A DNA stretch of 55,699 bases from Rheinheimera mesophila (GCF_000986865.1 NZ_LAVS01000019.1:1-55699), one strand, 5' to 3'; shown: positions 7,744 to 18,048, numbered from the stretch's first letter. Numbers and translations: made by a program. The notes: generated by a model not told the origin, from the letters alone.

Positions 7744-10700
7744 ATGCTGCTGCGTTGCCTTAAGTTTTGTCTGGCGTTTTGGCTTGTCTGCTGCAGTGGT
7801 GCTGTTCAGGCTTATTTGCAAGTACAGCCTATGGTGCACTCCCGTCAGTCGCAGCATTTAGCCATAGAGCTGTTTACCCAGGACTCCTCGGGATTATTGT
7901 GGTGGAGTACCAGCACTCAGTTGCATCGCTTTGATGGTCATGAACATCAGTCTTTTAATTTGCCTGAGCAACTGCAGACTCAGGCTTTAGTTCAGTTACT
8001 GACACTGAATCAACAACAGTTATGGCTGGCCAGCCTGGATCAACTCTGGCTGTTTGAGCAAAACACTGGGCAGTTCCGTCAAATTTGGCAAAGCAAGCAA
8101 CCGATCAAAGCTTTGTTTTTATCCAACAGTTTCGCCCCCTTGATTTTAACTGAGCAGGAAATTTGGCAGTGGCCCGTTCAATCGCCGGAAGCCCGTTTGT
8201 TATGGCGCAGCAGTAGCACAGCCGCGGCCTGGGTGCAGGGCGTCAGTGATGGCCATTCATTATGGCTCTGGTCAAAAGACTCCAGATTATCCCGATACGA
8301 CCTGAGTAACCAAAGATGGCAGCAGTACCCGTTGGCGCTGCCACCACACACAGATTTGGCAGTAGGGCCTGATCAACAACTCTGGCTATTGGCACAGAAT
8401 AAACAACTCTATCAGCTCAAAGGCCAAGAGCTGCTGGAAATCGCTCCACCTGCGGATTTTTACGCCAGCAGCCTGGAAGTAGACCCGCTGGGTCAGGTTT
8501 GGTTACTGTCTGATCAACGCTTGTATTTATATCAACCCGATACCCAATCCTGGCAGATCCAGCCACTGGCACAAGCCTGGACTGAATTGTTTGCCGACCG
8601 TCACCAGAATATCTGGTTAGCCGATGCCAGCGGTACCTTAGCCCTGGCTCAGTCTTCGGCTGTAGCGATGCAAAGCGCCGAGCCCACTCAATTCTGGGAC
8701 AATAAAAACCAACTCTGGCACCTGGAGCAGCAGCGACTTACTCTGCAGTCTGCTGCATCTGGTCAGAGTTTGAGTCTGACGTTTCCTTTTGCACCAGACC
8801 AGGTGAAAAAACTCTGGCAATTACAGCAGCATTATTTTGTCTGGGCCAGTGACAAAATCTGGCGTTATGACGCCTCAACTGCAAGCTGGCTAGCGCAAGA
8901 GCCGCAGCCGGTACTTGATCTGGCGTTAGCTGAAGAGCAGTTTTGGTATCTGACCGAACAGGGACTATGGCAGTGGGACCACAACAGCGGTGCCACCTTA
9001 CTGAACAACCAAATCAGTTGGACGCTGGTACGTTACCATTCCGGACAGCTTTGGTTATCAGGCGCAGCGGGGCTCTATTCATACGAGCTGGCAGAACAGC
9101 AATTGCGCAGCTACCAATTCAGCCACTGTCATACCCCACCTTGCGCAGATGCGCGTCAAATTATCGATCTGCAGCCGGAAGCTACAGGACTCTGGCTACT
9201 GAGCCCGGATCAGTTGTATTTTTATCAGGTGCACTACGACAACAATAAGCTCAAACTAGCTTTACAAAAGCAGTGGCAAGTCCCCTGGCAACAGCAGTCT
9301 ATGCTCAAGCGGGAACAACAGCTCTGGCTTTGGTCCAGACAGCAGCTTAGCTTGCTGGATCTGGATACGAACGCTCTGTTGCAGTGGCAACTGAATCAAG
9401 GCGAATATCTGCAGCCCTTCCAGCCTCAGGTGGTACAGCAGCAACTACTACTCAACAGTTCCATGCATCATTACCGACTTCCGGTGCAGCAACACAAACG
9501 CTCCGCAGTGACGAATCCTTTACGTCTTGAACTTATTGCAGAAAACGGACAGCACCTGACACGAAAGGAGCACCAGCTATACATCGACAGTTGGGGACCT
9601 GAACTGCAGTTTCGCCTGAGCCATTATCCGGCTGCGGGGCAACAATGGAATTATTTCCGTTACAGTCTGGATAAAGCACCAGCACAGGTACTGACCTACC
9701 CTCAACGTCATTTCAGCCTGCAGTTAGGGGACAGCGGCAGCTACCAGTTAACTATTGAAGCAAGCCGCGACGGCCTGAATTGGCAGCAGGCAGGAGACTA
9801 TCAACTGCAATTCAACCGCTACTGGTGGATCCAACAGAGCTGGCTCTGGCTGATTTTGTTTCTGTCTGTTGCTATGCTGGCGTTCTTGCTATGGCGTTAT
9901 CGTGTGCATCAACAACGTTTGCATCAGCAACTTGAGCAGCAGTTGATGATCAGCTCTCTGTTCGACAACACCCAGGATGCAGTTTGGCTGGGCGACGAAC
10001 AATTGCGGATTGAAAAAGTGAATCAGGCTTTTTGCCACATCACAGGCTTTGACGCGAAGCAAATGCAAGGTCAAACCCTGCAACTTTACACAGCTCAGGG
10101 ACATCAGACAGAACTGCTGAAAACCATAGTGCAGCAGTTACAGCAATTCAATTTCTGGCGTGGCGAAGTCTGGAGTAAAAAAGCCAATGGCGACAGTTTT
10201 GCCTTGTCTTTAGCTATTACCCTGCTATCTGGCAAAGAGATGCAGGAACCTAAACTCTATCTGGCTATCTTCTCCGATGTCACCAACCGTAAATTAAACG
10301 AACGTGAGCTGCGTAAACTCAGCACCAGAGACCCTCTGACCCAATTGCCCAACAGGGCTTTATTTCTGGAACATCTGGACAGAGCCTTTTACAGTTGCAG
10401 CAGCCGTTTTCCTCACTTTGCGGTATTGTTGGTCGACCTGGACCGCTTTGCCAAAATTAACGACTCATTAGGCCACGACAGTGGCAATCAATTGCTGAAG
10501 ATGGTGGCTGAACGGCTACAGAAACAGCTCCCAGCTGGCTATATTCTGGCGAAACTAGGGGTCGATGAGTTTGCCATTCTGGTGCCCTCTCATTTTAGTG
10601 TGGAACAATTTGATCTGTTATTAAATCGTCTGAGCCTGCAATTATTGCTGCAAATTCGTCAGCCGATAGCACTTGGCGATTTGGAAATTACTCTGACCGC

Positions 10701-11628
10701 CAGTATTGGTATTGCGGTTTATCCGGACGATGGCCGCTCCTCTGATATTCTAATGCGCAGCGCCGATACAGCCTTGCACCACGCCAAACAAATGGGTCGT
10801 AACAATGCCCAGTTCTTTAATGACAAGATGCTGCAACGGACCCCGGAGTATCTGGCTTTAGAAAGTGATTTGTGGCGCGGTATCAGTCAGGGTGAATTTA
10901 AAGTGGTGTATCAGCCCAAGTACAATGTGGGTAGCAATACCATAGTAGGTTATGAGGCCTTATGTCGCTGGCACAACCCGGTTAGGGGCATAGTGTCTCC
11001 GCTGATGTTTATCCCTATTGCGGAAGAAAACGGCGTTATTATTCAACTGGACCGGCTGGTGTTTAGTCAGGTCTGTGCGCAAATCCAGCAATGGCAGCAC
11101 CAAGGCCGGATGCGGGGCCGGGTTGCAGTGAATTTGTCTGTGCAGCAATTGCAGCAACCTGATTTACTCGACTTCCTACGACAAGAACTTGAACATTATC
11201 AACTGGATGCCGCTTTACTTGAGCTGGAAATCACTGAAACGGCGATGATGCGTGATGCCGATCACTGCCTCGAAGTGATGCATCAGCTTAAGGCTATGGG
11301 CTTTACCCTGGCATTGGATGATTTTGGTACCGGCTACTCGTCTTTGGGTTATCTGAAACGTTTCCCTATCGACACCCTGAAAATAGACCGGGCTTTTATC
11401 AAGGATATGGATACCTCCGAACAAGACCGTAATATCACCTCCACTATTATCCGCTTAGCAGGCTATCTGAAGATTGCCGTAGTAGCTGAAGGCGTCGAAA
11501 CTGAAATGCAGGCTTATTTACTGCACGTGATGGGCTGTCAAGTGGTGCAGGGGTATCTGTTTAGCCCACCTGTGCAACCGGAACAAATCGCTGCGCTACT
11601 GGATAAAGAACCAAAGACAGAGAACTAA
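7744..11628 (+). CDS. propeller-PAS-GGDEF(GVDEF)-EAL membrane signalling protein
   Basis: 1294 aa. Signal peptide (about 1-23), then a periplasmic beta-propeller made of repeated LWL/IWL-type blades (about 30-590) and a Y_Y_Y-like domain, one TM helix (about 694-716, WLWLILFLSVAMLAFLL), a PAS domain (from about 737), a GGDEF domain (from about 861) and an EAL domain (about 1055-1285). The cyclase signature reads LGVDEF instead of GGDEF, so synthesis is probably lost. The EAL half keeps YEALCRW, VNLS, LEITET, LDDFGTGYSS, LKIDRAF and AEGVET, so it should be a c-di-GMP phosphodiesterase. Start supported by GGGGAA. It occupies the place where E. coli has cysE. Confidence 0.88.
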   Translation: MLLRCLKFCLAFWLVCCSGAVQAYLQVQPMVHSRQSQHLAIELFTQDSSGLLWWSTSTQLHRFDGHEHQSFNLPEQLQTQALVQLLTLNQQQLWLASLDQLWLFEQNTGQFRQIWQSKQPIKALFLSNSFAPLILTEQEIWQWPVQSPEARLLWRSSSTAAAWVQGVSDGHSLWLWSKDSRLSRYDLSNQRWQQYPLALPPHTDLAVGPDQQLWLLAQNKQLYQLKGQELLEIAPPADFYASSLEVDPLGQVWLLSDQRLYLYQPDTQSWQIQPLAQAWTELFADRHQNIWLADASGTLALAQSSAVAMQSAEPTQFWDNKNQLWHLEQQRLTLQSAASGQSLSLTFPFAPDQVKKLWQLQQHYFVWASDKIWRYDASTASWLAQEPQPVLDLALAEEQFWYLTEQGLWQWDHNSGATLLNNQISWTLVRYHSGQLWLSGAAGLYSYELAEQQLRSYQFSHCHTPPCADARQIIDLQPEATGLWLLSPDQLYFYQVHYDNNKLKLALQKQWQVPWQQQSMLKREQQLWLWSRQQLSLLDLDTNALLQWQLNQGEYLQPFQPQVVQQQLLLNSSMHHYRLPVQQHKRSAVTNPLRLELIAENGQHLTRKEHQLYIDSWGPELQFRLSHYPAAGQQWNYFRYSLDKAPAQVLTYPQRHFSLQLGDSGSYQLTIEASRDGLNWQQAGDYQLQFNRYWWIQQSWLWLILFLSVAMLAFLLWRYRVHQQRLHQQLEQQLMISSLFDNTQDAVWLGDEQLRIEKVNQAFCHITGFDAKQMQGQTLQLYTAQGHQTELLKTIVQQLQQFNFWRGEVWSKKANGDSFALSLAITLLSGKEMQEPKLYLAIFSDVTNRKLNERELRKLSTRDPLTQLPNRALFLEHLDRAFYSCSSRFPHFAVLLVDLDRFAKINDSLGHDSGNQLLKMVAERLQKQLPAGYILAKLGVDEFAILVPSHFSVEQFDLLLNRLSLQLLLQIRQPIALGDLEITLTASIGIAVYPDDGRSSDILMRSADTALHHAKQMGRNNAQFFNDKMLQRTPEYLALESDLWRGISQGEFKVVYQPKYNVGSNTIVGYEALCRWHNPVRGIVSPLMFIPIAEENGVIIQLDRLVFSQVCAQIQQWQHQGRMRGRVAVNLSVQQLQQPDLLDFLRQELEHYQLDAALLELEITETAMMRDADHCLEVMHQLKAMGFTLALDDFGTGYSSLGYLKRFPIDTLKIDRAFIKDMDTSEQDRNITSTIIRLAGYLKIAVVAEGVETEMQAYLLHVMGCQVVQGYLFSPPVQPEQIAALLDKEPKTEN

Positions 11629-11640
11629 TCTCAGAGGTCA

Positions 11641-11748
11641 GGCGACAAAGGAACGAGACCTCAGGAGCATAGCTGTCTATGCGACTGGGGCGAGACTCTT
11701 ACCTTAAAAGCGGGGCAGGCAACAAAGCTGCGGTATCAAATACGACGG
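11641..11748. repeat. extragenic repeat element, copy 1
   Basis: Begins GGCGACAAAGGAACGAGACC, then a stem CATAG-CTGT-CTATG, then GGCAACAAAGCTGCGG, and ends AAATACGACGG. About 108 bp, with an 11-bp or so insertion relative to copy 2. It lies between the giant EAL gene and gpsA. Confidence 0.8.
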
Positions 11749-11779
11749 CTAATACCCTAAGTAGTTGGTGTTGCAGCGC

Positions 11780-11873
11780 GGCGACAAAGGAACGAGACCC
11801 CAGGAGCATAGATCACTATGCGACTGGGGCGAGAGAGTGCAGGCAACAAAGCTGCAGCGCCAAATACGACGGG
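11780..11873. repeat. extragenic repeat element, copy 2
   Basis: Same order of blocks as copy 1 (GGCGACAAAGGAACGAGACC, CATAG-ATCA-CTATG, GCAGGCAACAAAGCTGCAGC, AAATACGACGG), 94 bp, same orientation. It ends four bases before the gpsA stop codon and probably folds into two hairpins; it may serve as the gpsA 3' end. Confidence 0.8.
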
Positions 11874-11877
11874 AAAA

Positions 11878-12876
11878 CTATTCGTCGCGTTTTTCGCGGC
11901 CTAACAGATCCATCGCCGCCAACCGCGCATCTTTGCCCTGATACAACACCTGATAAATTTGTTCAGTGATAGGCATTTCGACACCAACACGTTGCGCCAG
12001 GTTAAAGACTTCTTTGGCATTGCGATAGCCTTCCACCACCTGACCTATGGTCGTCATGGCTTCGTCTACGCCTTTGCCTTCACCTAACAACAAACCAAAA
12101 CGTCTGTTACGGGACTGATTATCAGTGCAGGTTAATACCAGATCGCCTAACCCCGCCATGCCCATAAAGGTTTCTTTTTTTGCACCCAAAGCACAGCCTA
12201 AACGGCACATTTCCGTTAAACCACGGGTAATTAAAGCGGTACGGGCATTGGCACCAAAACCAATACCATCCGCCATCCCTGCGCCTATCGCAATGACGTT
12301 TTTCACAGCACCACCGAGTTGCACCCCGATAAAATCAGGATTGGTATACACCCTAAAGGTTTTAGTGCAATGCAATAAATCGGATAAAGTGGCGATAAAT
12401 TCAGGATCAGTCGAAGACAAAGAGATCGCAGTAGGCAAGCCTTTTGCTAATTCCTTGGCAAAAGTGGGGCCAGACAACACAGCTAAAGACACGTCTTCGC
12501 CGAGGATCTCTTTCGCCACATCCTGCAACAAGCGACCGGTTTCCGGTTCCAAACCTTTAGTGGCCCAGGCCACACGAGCTGCAGGCTGCAAATAAGGCTT
12601 GATCTGCTTTAAAGTATCAGCAAAGGCATGGCTTGGCACAGACAATAAAATATCGCGGCAAGAGCTTACTGCATAGGCCAGATCGTCGGTCACAGCTAAG
12701 GAATCAGGCAACCGGATATCCGGTAAATAGCGCTGATTGACCCGTTGTTCGGTCATCACGCGCACGTCGTCCGCGTTGCGTCCCCACAACAGAGTTGGAT
12801 TACCATTACGGGCCAGTGAAATGGCAAGGGCGGTCCCATACGAGCCCGCCCCTAACACAGCAATTGCAGCTTTCAT
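11878..12876 (-). CDS. gpsA: glycerol-3-phosphate dehydrogenase [NAD(P)+]
   Basis: Cytosolic enzyme reducing dihydroxyacetone phosphate to sn-glycerol-3-phosphate, the first step for phospholipid backbones. The N-terminal Rossmann motif is [12 protein letters not shown]; the [18 protein letters not shown] and [13 protein letters not shown] segments carry the substrate-site lysines. 332 aa, about seven shorter than the E. coli enzyme, complete. Last gene of the yibN-like/grxC/secB/gpsA run; one base separates it from the secB stop, so it is very likely co-transcribed, as in enterics. Confidence 0.96.
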   Translation of the reverse strand: MKAAIAVLGAGSYGTALAISLARNGNPTLLWGRNADDVRVMTEQRVNQRYLPDIRLPDSLAVTDDLAYAVSSCRDILLSVPSHAFADTLKQIKPYLQPAARVAWATKGLEPETGRLLQDVAKEILGEDVSLAVLSGPTFAKELAKGLPTAISLSSTDPEFIATLSDLLHCTKTFRVYTNPDFIGVQLGGAVKNVIAIGAGMADGIGFGANARTALITRGLTEMCRLGCALGAKKETFMGMAGLGDLVLTCTDNQSRNRRFGLLLGEGKGVDEAMTTIGQVVEGYRNAKEVFNLAQRVGVEMPITEQIYQVLYQGKDARLAAMDLLGREKRDE

Positions 12877-12877
12877 G

Positions 12878-13351
12878 TTAAGACTGTAGTTCTACGCCTT
12901 GCTGGGCCTGAGCTTCAGCCTGACGTTTTTGCACGTATTGAGCAAATAAGGCATCAAAATTCACAGGTGCCAGATTCAGTTGTGGGAAAGTACCACGGTT
13001 TACCAGGTTAGACACCGCTTCACGGGCATAAGGGAACAGAATGTTAGGACAGAATGAGGCTAACATATGTGCCATTTGCGCGTCTTCCAGCGCAGGTACG
13101 CTGAAAATACCAGCCTGTTGCACTTCACATAAAAACGCCACTTCTTCTTCAATGCGAGCAGTCACAGTCAAAGACAACACCACTTCAAAAGTAGTGTCGT
13201 CTAACTTGTCACTACGGGTGTCTAAGTCTAACTGAATAGCGGGCTGCCACTCTTTACGGAATATTGCCGGTGCGTTCGGTGACTCATAAGAAATGTCTTT
13301 GACGTAAATACGCTGGATGGCAAATTGTTCTGCGGCTTGTTGTTCGGCCAT
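12878..13351 (-). CDS. secB: protein-export chaperone SecB
   Basis: Tetrameric cytosolic chaperone delivering unfolded preproteins to SecA. 157 aa, acidic. Recognisable segments: [14 protein letters not shown] near the N-terminus, PAIQLDLDT, and the C-terminal block [20 protein letters not shown] followed by [15 protein letters not shown]. Start ATG preceded by TAGGA. Between grxC and gpsA as in E. coli. Confidence 0.97.
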   Translation of the reverse strand: MAEQQAAEQFAIQRIYVKDISYESPNAPAIFRKEWQPAIQLDLDTRSDKLDDTTFEVVLSLTVTARIEEEVAFLCEVQQAGIFSVPALEDAQMAHMLASFCPNILFPYAREAVSNLVNRGTFPQLNLAPVNFDALFAQYVQKRQAEAQAQQGVELQS

Positions 13352-13399
13352 GATAAATCCTAGTTGTAATAATAATGAGTAAGAGCTGAGAGCCCACCG

Positions 13400-13660
13400 C
13401 TATTGGGCGGCGAGCAGCGAATTCAAAGTACCGGCGTTCTCCAGTGCAAAAAGATCGTCACAACCGCCAACATGAGTATCGCCGATAAAAATTTGCGGCA
13501 CTGTGGTACGGCCATTGGCACGTTCAATCATGGCTGGACGCAGTTCTGGCTGTTCGTCGATTTTAATCTCGTCAAACTGCACACCTTTCTGGCCTAATAA
13601 CGCCTTAGCGCGAACACAATAAGGACAATAGGCTTTAGTGTAAATAGTGACTTGTGCCAT
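13400..13660 (-). CDS. grxC: glutaredoxin 3
   Basis: 86-aa glutathione-dependent thiol-disulphide oxidoreductase. Active site CPYC in KAYCPYCVRAKALL; GSH-binding TTVPQIFI (cis-Pro) and GGCDDLFAL present. Ribosome site GGAGC before ATG. Same order (rhodanese-grxC-secB) as the enteric locus. Confidence 0.96.
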   Translation of the reverse strand: MAQVTIYTKAYCPYCVRAKALLGQKGVQFDEIKIDEQPELRPAMIERANGRTTVPQIFIGDTHVGGCDDLFALENAGTLNSLLAAQ

Positions 13661-13672
13661 CTTTGCTCCGAC

Positions 13673-14110
13673 TTACTTTTTAACCACCGGCAGGTTTGCA
13701 CCTGTCCAGGTATTCATGCCACCCTGCAGAACAAACACTTTGGCAAAGCCCTGTTTGTTCAGCTTAGCAGCGACGCCCTGTGCAGACATACCCGCCTGAC
13801 AGACTACTATGATGGGTGCGTCTTTTTTGTTTTCAAGCCCGGTTGTAGCCTGAGTGTTAATTTGTTCCGCACTCAGGTGACGGGCACCTGTGATATGACC
13901 TTTCTTAAAGTCTGCCTCAGCCCGAATATCGATGACAGTCGCATCTTCTCTGTTCACCAGTAACGTGAGCTGAGTGGGGGTAATTTGTTTGACTGACGAG
14001 GTTAGTGACTTCACCCAACTGACAACTAAAGCTAAAAACAAGGCCACCCAAGCGGCAGTCAGGTAAGGATGATTACTTAGAAAATCAATATATTGCTGCA
14101 TAAACACCAT
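13673..14110 (-). CDS. membrane-anchored rhodanese-like protein (YibN-like)
   Basis: 145 aa: an N-terminal TM anchor (residues about 13-33, YLTAAWVALFLALVVSWV) and one rhodanese domain facing the cytosol. Hallmarks are DATVIDIRAEADFKKGHI and the active-site loop VVCQAGMSAQG, which keeps the catalytic cysteine that E. coli YibN appears to lack. The next start, MQQYIDFL (14101), may be the real one. First gene of the operon leading to grxC-secB-gpsA; E. coli YibN has been linked to the Sec membrane machinery, fitting secB in the operon. Precise role uncertain. Confidence 0.85.
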   Translation of the reverse strand: MVFMQQYIDFLSNHPYLTAAWVALFLALVVSWVKSLTSSVKQITPTQLTLLVNREDATVIDIRAEADFKKGHITGARHLSAEQINTQATTGLENKKDAPIIVVCQAGMSAQGVAAKLNKQGFAKVFVLQGGMNTWTGANLPVVKK

Positions 14111-14278
14111 TCTGTTTTATTTCAGGAGCAAAACTTTGCGGCCGAGTATACCTAGTTTGAGAAAAGAATGCAGCATTGAAGCCCTATCCGTACTATTTCG
14201 TCACTGTTTTCACAGCAAAAACAAGGTAAGATAGCGCATCAAAACGATGATCAAGCAACAAGATACGGAGCCGAACTT

Positions 14279-15820
14279 ATGCCGCCGAAAAAGCCGTTAG
14301 TCTTACTGATATTGGACGGATGGGGATACAGAGAAGAACGTGAATCCAACGCCATTTTGCAAGCCAATACACCGGTGATGGATAAGTTATGGGCAGAGTA
14401 TCCTCATACGCTGATTTCGGGCTCTGGTCTGGATGTCGGTTTGCCGGAAGGTCAGATGGGCAACTCTGAAGTAGGCCATGTCAATTTAGGCTCTGGCCGT
14501 GTGGTGTATCAGGACTTTACCCGCATTACCAAAGCCATTGCTGACGGTGATTTTTTTACCAACCCTGTGTTGGTTGAAGCGACACAAGCTGCTGTACGCC
14601 ATGGCAAAGCTGTGCACTTAATGGGCTTGTTATCGCCAGGCGGTGTGCACAGTCACGAAGATCATATTATCGCGATGATTGATTTAGCCAAACAACAAGG
14701 TGCGACAGCAATTTATTTGCACGCCTTTTTGGATGGCCGCGATACCCCTCCCCGCAGTGCTGAAGCTTCATTGCAACGGGTTGAAGATCACTTTAAGGCC
14801 ATAGGTGTCGGCCAGGTGGCTTCAGTCATTGGCCGTTATTATGCAATGGACCGCGATAAACGCTGGGACCGTGTGCAAGCTGCTTACGATTTATTGACTC
14901 AAGGCAAAGCTGAATTTACTGCAACTAGCGCAGTGGATGCATTAAAAGCGGCCTACAGCCGGGATGAAAATGATGAATTTGTCAAAGCCACCGCCATTAA
15001 AAATGCCGCTGGTGATGTCATTCAAATGCAGCAGGGCGATAGCCTGATTTTTATGAACTTCCGAGCCGACCGTGCCCGCCAGTTCAGCCGGGCTTTTATT
15101 GATAGCGACTTTACCGGCTTTGCCCGCGAGTATCAGCCAGAGCTGGCCAGCTTTGTGATGCTGACTGAATATGCTGCGGATATAAAAGCACCTTGTGCTT
15201 ACCCGCCAGAAAGTCTGAACAACGTCTTAGGGGAATGGTTGGCCAAACACAACAAAACCCAGTTACGTATTTCCGAAACCGAAAAATATGCTCACGTCAC
15301 CTTCTTTTTCAGTGGTGGCCGTGAAGAGGTCTTTGACGGTGAACAACGTATACTGGTGCCATCACCGAATGTAGCCACCTACGACTTGCAGCCGGAAATG
15401 AACTCCACCGAACTGACCAACAAACTGGTGGACGCCATTCACAGCGGCGACTTTGATGTGATCATCTGTAATTATCCAAACGGCGATATGGTGGGTCACA
15501 CTGGTGTTTTGTCTGCCGCTATTAAAGCAGTGGAAGCTGTGGATCACTGTATTGGCCGGGTGGTGGAAGCCTTACAGCAGGTCGGTGGCGAATGTTTGAT
15601 TACCGCCGACCATGGTAATGCTGAGCAAATGATGGATCCGGATTCTGGTCAGGCTCACACCGCCCACACCAGCGATCCTGTGCCGCTGATTTATGTTGGC
15701 CGTCCTGCCACAGTCACAGAGGGTGGTATTTTAAGTGATATAGCGCCGACTATGCTGCACTTGATGGGAATGCCTATACCTGCTGAAATGACAGGTAAAA
15801 TTCTGATGAAGACACATTAA
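14279..15820 (+). CDS. gpmI: 2,3-bisphosphoglycerate-independent phosphoglycerate mutase
   Basis: Glycolytic interconversion of 3- and 2-phosphoglycerate through a phosphoserine enzyme with two Mn2+. 513 aa. N-terminal metal Asp in [11 protein letters not shown], nucleophile Ser63 in [24 protein letters not shown] and [11 protein letters not shown] substrate loops, and C-terminal metal ligands in [12 protein letters not shown] and [10 protein letters not shown]...AHTAHT. Ribosome site CGGAG. Divergent from the rhodanese operon, overlapping envC by one base (TAATG). Confidence 0.97.
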   Translation: MPPKKPLVLLILDGWGYREERESNAILQANTPVMDKLWAEYPHTLISGSGLDVGLPEGQMGNSEVGHVNLGSGRVVYQDFTRITKAIADGDFFTNPVLVEATQAAVRHGKAVHLMGLLSPGGVHSHEDHIIAMIDLAKQQGATAIYLHAFLDGRDTPPRSAEASLQRVEDHFKAIGVGQVASVIGRYYAMDRDKRWDRVQAAYDLLTQGKAEFTATSAVDALKAAYSRDENDEFVKATAIKNAAGDVIQMQQGDSLIFMNFRADRARQFSRAFIDSDFTGFAREYQPELASFVMLTEYAADIKAPCAYPPESLNNVLGEWLAKHNKTQLRISETEKYAHVTFFFSGGREEVFDGEQRILVPSPNVATYDLQPEMNSTELTNKLVDAIHSGDFDVIICNYPNGDMVGHTGVLSAAIKAVEAVDHCIGRVVEALQQVGGECLITADHGNAEQMMDPDSGQAHTAHTSDPVPLIYVGRPATVTEGGILSDIAPTMLHLMGMPIPAEMTGKILMKTH

Positions 15821-16983
15821 TGCCGTTAAGCCGTTTGAAGTACAAAGCAAAGATGCAGCAGAGCTTAGCTCTGCTGTTCTGTTTAGGCGCAGCCTCAGTT
15901 GCAGCTCAGGATCAGAAAGAGGTGCAGCAGGAACTGTCGCAGCTCAAAGGTCAAATTCAGCAAACCGAAAAAGAACTACAACAGCAGCAAAAGGCTTTTA
16001 GTAAAGCTCAGGATTTATTGAAGTCTGCCGACCAGTCACTGGCTAAACTGGCCCGGCAAATTCGGCAAAGCAATGAAGAACTGACCAAAGTACAGCAACA
16101 ACAGCAGCAACTGGAATTAGAACAGCAGCAACTGCAACAAAGTTTTGAGTTGCAAAAATCCCTGCTGGCGCAGCAGCTTAAAGGCGCTTTTATCACGGGC
16201 GAGCATGATTACACCAAGATGTTACTGAACCAGCAGGACAGCAACAAACTGGAGCGGGTACTGACGTATTACCAGTATCTGAATCAGGCGCGTATGCAGC
16301 AGATCCGCAGCATAGAACAAACGGCCGAAGCATTAAAACAAGTAGCACAGGATTTACAGAGCAAAGCAGAACAACAACAAACATTGCAGGCTCAATTGAA
16401 AGAGCAGCAGCAGGAATTGATGGAAGCCAAAACCAGTCAACTGGCTTCGGTGAAAAAGCTCAAGAGTTTTTTAACTGATCAGGAACAGCAACTGGACTAT
16501 CTGAAAAAAAACGAACAAAGCCTGCAAACGACGTTAGGCAAGTTAAAAGCTGCAGCTCTGGCGGCCAAAAAACGTATTAATCTGCCGAAAACCAAAGGTA
16601 AATTACCCTGGCCTGTACAAGGCGATATTTTGCAGGGTTATGGTGAAAAACGTCTGGCAGGAGTCAGCTCGCGCGGCATCTTAATAGCAGCAGCGGAAGG
16701 TTCGAAAGTGAAAGCCGTCGCGGACGGTCAGGTGATTTATGCTGATTGGCTGAAAGGCTATGGCTGGGTCATAGTGCTGGACCACGGCAATGGTGTAATG
16801 AGCCTGTACGGCCACAACCAAACCTTATTAAAAAAACCTGGTGAAGCCGTCAACGCCAGTGAAGCTGTCGCTTTAGTCGGAGCCAGTGGTGGACAAACCC
16901 AGGCTGGCTTGTATTTTGAGATCCGGCAAAAGGGCACCGCGATAAACCCTATCACCTGGTTACAGAAACGCGCAGGATCTTAG
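15820..16983 (+). CDS. envC: murein hydrolase activator EnvC
   Basis: Periplasmic activator of the AmiA/AmiB amidases at the division septum, recruited by FtsEX. Signal peptide (cleavage near VAAQD), a long Gln-rich coiled coil (about 30-245), then a LytM/M23 domain (about 260-387). Two metal positions of active M23 enzymes are lost: the HxxxD region reads SSRGILIAA and the last HxH reads GLYFEIR, while YGHN is kept. Degenerate LytM is the known EnvC state, so it activates rather than cuts. ftsEX lies about 4 kb downstream. Confidence 0.92.
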   Translation: MPLSRLKYKAKMQQSLALLFCLGAASVAAQDQKEVQQELSQLKGQIQQTEKELQQQQKAFSKAQDLLKSADQSLAKLARQIRQSNEELTKVQQQQQQLELEQQQLQQSFELQKSLLAQQLKGAFITGEHDYTKMLLNQQDSNKLERVLTYYQYLNQARMQQIRSIEQTAEALKQVAQDLQSKAEQQQTLQAQLKEQQQELMEAKTSQLASVKKLKSFLTDQEQQLDYLKKNEQSLQTTLGKLKAAALAAKKRINLPKTKGKLPWPVQGDILQGYGEKRLAGVSSRGILIAAAEGSKVKAVADGQVIYADWLKGYGWVIVLDHGNGVMSLYGHNQTLLKKPGEAVNASEAVALVGASGGQTQAGLYFEIRQKGTAINPITWLQKRAGS

Positions 16984-16986
16984 TGA

Positions 16987-18024
16987 ATGAAGTATGTACT
17001 GGGTTTAGCTTTTGCGCTTTGCAGTTGGTCCGCTGTTGCCGCCAAAGTTGCTATTGTGATCGATGACATAGGTTATCACCAGCTTGACTACAAGTTGCTG
17101 GAGTTGCCTTATGAACTGACCTTTGCGGTGATCCCCCACACTCCTCATAGCCATGCTGTAGCCAAAGCAGCTTACCAAAAGCGTCGGGATGTGATTTTGC
17201 ATATGCCGATGGAGTCAGCCCGCCGCGCTGATTTAAGTAAAAATGCGTTAAAAGTCAGCATGAGCCGCAGCCAAATCGAGCATAAACTGCAAGCCGCTTT
17301 TGCTGATGTGCCTTACGCCATAGGTGTTAATAATCATATGGGCAGTTATTTCACAGAACAAACTGACGTGATGGACTGGACTTTAGGCTATATCGCCAAA
17401 CGTCGGCTGTTTTTCCTTGATAGCAAAACCACAGCCCGTAGCCAGGCGGCGGTCTACGCTCAAAAGCATCAGATGCCCTTACTGACCCGTCAGGTGTTTC
17501 TGGATAATGATCGGTCGTATCAAGCCTTAGACCGGCAATTTAAGCTGATGATCAAGCTGGCAAAACAACATCAGTATGCGATAGCTATTGGCCACCCTTA
17601 TCCAGAAACTTATGCTTATCTGAAACAACATCTGGCCAGTCTGGCGACACAGGGCATTGACGTGGTGAAGTTATCAGCATTACTGCCAGCCAACTATCCG
17701 GTGATGACCGCGGCCCAAACTGCAGATCTTCCTTTCGCTTTACCTGAGCAGGAAAAGGCAGCCATTGCACGCCAACCAGACAGGGAATCTAACCCACCCC
17801 AAACCCCGCTTAAAGAGCAGGTTTTTGTGCCTGCCATCGAAGAGCCAGCCGCCATCATCGCCATGTATAGTCAGCAATGGGACATACCGGAACTGCTGAA
17901 TCCTTTGACCTTAGCCGTGATCACGCCTGCTCCGGTGCTGATACAAAAACCCTGGAGCCTGCCAGAGCCCGTTAAAAAACCAGTGACGTCTTTGCCTTTT
18001 TATCAGTTAGGCGGTAGCTTTTAA
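16987..18024 (+). CDS. divergent polysaccharide deacetylase family protein (YibQ-like)
   Basis: 345 aa with a signal peptide (cleavage after AVAA) and a divergent NodB-like barrel: KVAIVIDDIGYH (metal Asp region), ILHMPMES, VNNHMGSYFT (His), RLFFLDSKT and AIAIGHPYPET. About 110 extra C-terminal residues, Pro-rich and without recognised domain, follow the barrel. It starts three bases after the envC stop, so it is probably translated from the same mRNA. E. coli has the same gpmM-envC-yibQ order. Substrate unknown; a cell-wall or polysaccharide role is inferred. Confidence 0.85.
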   Translation: MKYVLGLAFALCSWSAVAAKVAIVIDDIGYHQLDYKLLELPYELTFAVIPHTPHSHAVAKAAYQKRRDVILHMPMESARRADLSKNALKVSMSRSQIEHKLQAAFADVPYAIGVNNHMGSYFTEQTDVMDWTLGYIAKRRLFFLDSKTTARSQAAVYAQKHQMPLLTRQVFLDNDRSYQALDRQFKLMIKLAKQHQYAIAIGHPYPETYAYLKQHLASLATQGIDVVKLSALLPANYPVMTAAQTADLPFALPEQEKAAIARQPDRESNPPQTPLKEQVFVPAIEEPAAIIAMYSQQWDIPELLNPLTLAVITPAPVLIQKPWSLPEPVKKPVTSLPFYQLGGSF

Positions 18025-18048
18025 CGCTCTGAGTTCGATAGATAAAAA

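Noticed and set aside
12125-12595. 156-codon frame antisense to gpsA
   Set aside because: Shadow of a well-conserved core gene; no family features.
16008-16196. Cysteine- and serine-rich 62-aa minus-strand frame
   Set aside because: It is the antisense of CAG/CAA glutamine runs in the EnvC coiled coil; no start signal or context.
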